Below are positions 62,020-64,000 of a stretch of 64,000 bases of DNA, in pieces. A model generated the notes under the pieces. The model was not told the DNA's origin and did not search any database. It saw nothing but the letters and a program-made list of their open reading frames with translations. The position numbers and the translations under genes were made by a program. This stretch comes from Datnioides undecimradiatus (lineage: Eukaryota > Chordata > Actinopteri > Lobotiformes > Datnioididae), in NCBI GenBank assembly GCA_008933995.1, contig WARS01000033.1:10802287-10866286 (forward strand), written 5' to 3'. Each line of letters starts with the position of its first letter. The first letter of the stretch is position 1.

Positions 62020-62530
62020 CCCTTGACTCATTTACTTTCACTCTAAATAGCCACTTCAGCAGCTAATACATTGCCCAGGGGTGAGTCTGGCTGCTGCTGA
62101 GTGCAATATTGTGTTTGTGTTTGCTTTTTAAAAGGCTGGTGCTATGTTAAAAATAACAGCCACTCCTTTTCCAGTACATAATTGCTGTCTAAGGAGAGGG
62201 AAGGTAAAAAAAAAAAAGGGGGTGGGGGGAGAAGAAAACAATGAAGGACACGAGGCTGGATGTGATAGAAGTGGGAGAGATTTTAAGTAAATGGGGGGAA
62301 GGAGTAGGCCAAACTCACTCTCCAAACTCCCAGTGGGTGCTTATGTTAGTGGGAACCCCATTAGCAACGATTAAAAAGCCATCGCACTAACAGCTTGTGA
62401 ACCTAAATAATCACAGGATCCTGTTTCAGTGATGCCTCCCTCCCATTTTCTGATGAGCTGAGAGTGTTGCTGCTTTCACCTTGTGCTCCCTGAAGGACCT
62501 GTAATTGCTATTATGTGTGTGGAGGAGACC
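62020..62530. promoter_or_regulatory. Candidate conserved non-coding element pair
   Basis: Two repeat-free blocks flank a poly-A/poly-G tract. Block 62040-62125 has CAGCAGCTAATACATTGCCC and GGCTGCTGCTGAGTGCAATA. Block 62340-62530 has CCCCATTAGCAACGATTAAA, CCTAAATAATCACAGGATCC and CTGTAATTGCTATTATG. The motif style is that of developmental enhancers. Untested. Confidence 0.33.
62206..62240. repeat. Poly-A then poly-G purine tract
   Basis: A12 followed by GGGGGTGGGGGGAGAAGAAA. The closely spaced G-runs are the kind that can form intrastrand G structures. Confidence 0.9.
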
Positions 62531-64000
62531 TGGTCAGGGACCCAAGCTGTGCACTAGCTCTCACTGAGCTGAGACTCACTGAACCCCATGAGAGATACCA
62601 AAAGCCGCCTAACACTTTGCACCAATCTTCTGCCCTACTCTTTCTCAGTGGCCTCTTCAATATCATTTGCCCCCACTGTGTGCTTGTGAAGCTTGCAGTG
62701 TGTAAGTGATATAAAACAACTTTGCAACCTACCAGTACCTTTTGTATCCATCCCTAGAGCCAACACACAGAGGAAGACTGAAGTTGGAAATATCTGCACA
62801 TGATTTTTTTCTTTGCTTCTGCCTCAATGAAAATCATAATAAAATTGAAAAATAAAAATGGAATGAAGACAGGCTGAGAGCTGTTTGAGTAGATACCATT
62901 TCTTTGCCTGAATCCCCCCCACGGCCAGGCTTTTTACTGGTTGTTTGTGACCTTGTATAACCTCACACTGAACTTTCTCAAAACTCTCAACTCCATCAAC
63001 TCACACAATGTTCCATTAACCCACTGGCACACTTAGATACCTGCAACGCCACCGAGAGATTAATTATTTTGCCGAGAGTAAACTTAAAAAGGATGAAAGT
63101 AACACCCAAACCAATGATGAGATTCCAGGAGTGAGATCTGAGCCAGATTTCATAGCTCTAACTGATTGTAACAATATCACAGTTTTAGATGTCTATTAAC
63201 TAGGCGCATCTCCTTTGGCTGCTAAACTAGGTGGCCATCTTGTTCTATCCCACTGGCATCATTTGAGTTGAAAACATTGTTTGAATGCCAAAACTCTTCC
63301 TCTTGTTCTGCAGATAACGGTTGTATTTTGTGGGTTTTTCTTCATTCCATGAGTAGTCTCCTTAAGCCGTTCATGAATTGTATTTTGTAGCTTGAATATT
63401 TTTTTTTAATGGTTTAACCTCTAAATCATGAAGGATGAGGCAGATGAAAGCCTATATTTATGTCGGCACATCAACCCAACAAGACAAACAAAAAGACAAT
63501 TTGTAAGTTTGATGCTAAAAACTTTCCAACTTGCCTAGCCTTTTGTGTTGGTTTATTGCTTGTTTTTTTGTTTTTTTTTAACACTGAAAAAAACTTGTAT
63601 TTAGCGAACATCACTCAAACAGGAGTAATTATTGCATTTGTTGGGACACTATTTTCAGCTTGAGTGCTGACATTGGAGGACTATTATTACTGTTTAAGGC
63701 TAAGAAAAACGCGACATGATACAGAAAACAACTTTTGTATGGCTGCTTTTTACCAATTAAACCTTTCTGGTCCCTCACAAACTCAAACAAAGTGTTGAAG
63801 CAAAACAGGATCTCTTTTCTGACATTATTCTGGTCTACTCTGACGATTTTCAATAATGTAGCCACCCCTCAATTGAGCTGATCTGATGATGCAGACGTCC
63901 AGGCAGCGTGAGCGTAATGTGGTGAGAGGCGGGCAAAAGCTAATGGACATGCAGGAATTTAGGAGACCAGAGTTATACATCTTTCATGCTCCCCTAAGCA
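62531..64000. other. 1.5 kb without a recognised gene
   Basis: Non-coding to the end of the window. T-runs lie at about 63400-63410 and 63565-63580. The frames 63460-63663 and 63629-63865 have no domain. Confidence 0.5.

Overview
This window looks like nuclear DNA of a ray-finned fish, most likely a percomorph teleost. The basis is its dispersed repeats: a Tc1-like DNA transposon, a solo LTR, a tRNA-derived SINE fragment, a LINE-type tail, and diverged copies of several interspersed repeats that I recognise from memory as common in percomorph genomes. DNA is AT-rich, with vertebrate microsatellites (mainly AC/GT and AT) and no bacterial or organellar organisation. The species cannot be named from the sequence.

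No intact protein-coding gene can be supported. The only convincing protein homology is a broken Tc1 transposase on the minus strand at 896-1760, inside an element with perfect 31-bp terminal inverted repeats (690-1860). The other open frames of about 60-180 codons are of a length and composition expected by chance in 64 kb, lack recognisable domains and usually overlap low-complexity sequence. Three are recorded as weak exon or ORF candidates (50677-50934, 55524-56063, 59216-59524).

Layout: 0.2-8.1 kb holds a 3' repeat fragment, the Tc1 element and three dispersed-repeat copies. 12-21 kb holds further copies of the same repeat family, a LINE-type tail, an AT/poly-A tract and another teleost repeat at 20.1-20.35 kb. 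24.8-42 kb is punctuated by microsatellites and purine/pyrimidine tracts. A perfect 30-bp-stem hairpin lies at 42999-43065. A solo LTR with a clean 5-bp target duplication lies at 47534-47992, followed by a MITE-like repeat. A degenerate SINE lies at 58.1-58.4 kb.

Between repeats are stretches free of simple sequence and mobile DNA, carrying homeodomain- and POU/octamer-type motifs (for example 43340-43930, 52615-52935, 20935-21075, 62020-62530). They look like the conserved non-coding elements of a gene desert or a long intron near a developmental regulator. That is inference: conservation cannot be measured from one sequence. I found no new multi-gene system. The most unusual local structures are the 43.0-kb hairpin and the solo LTR.
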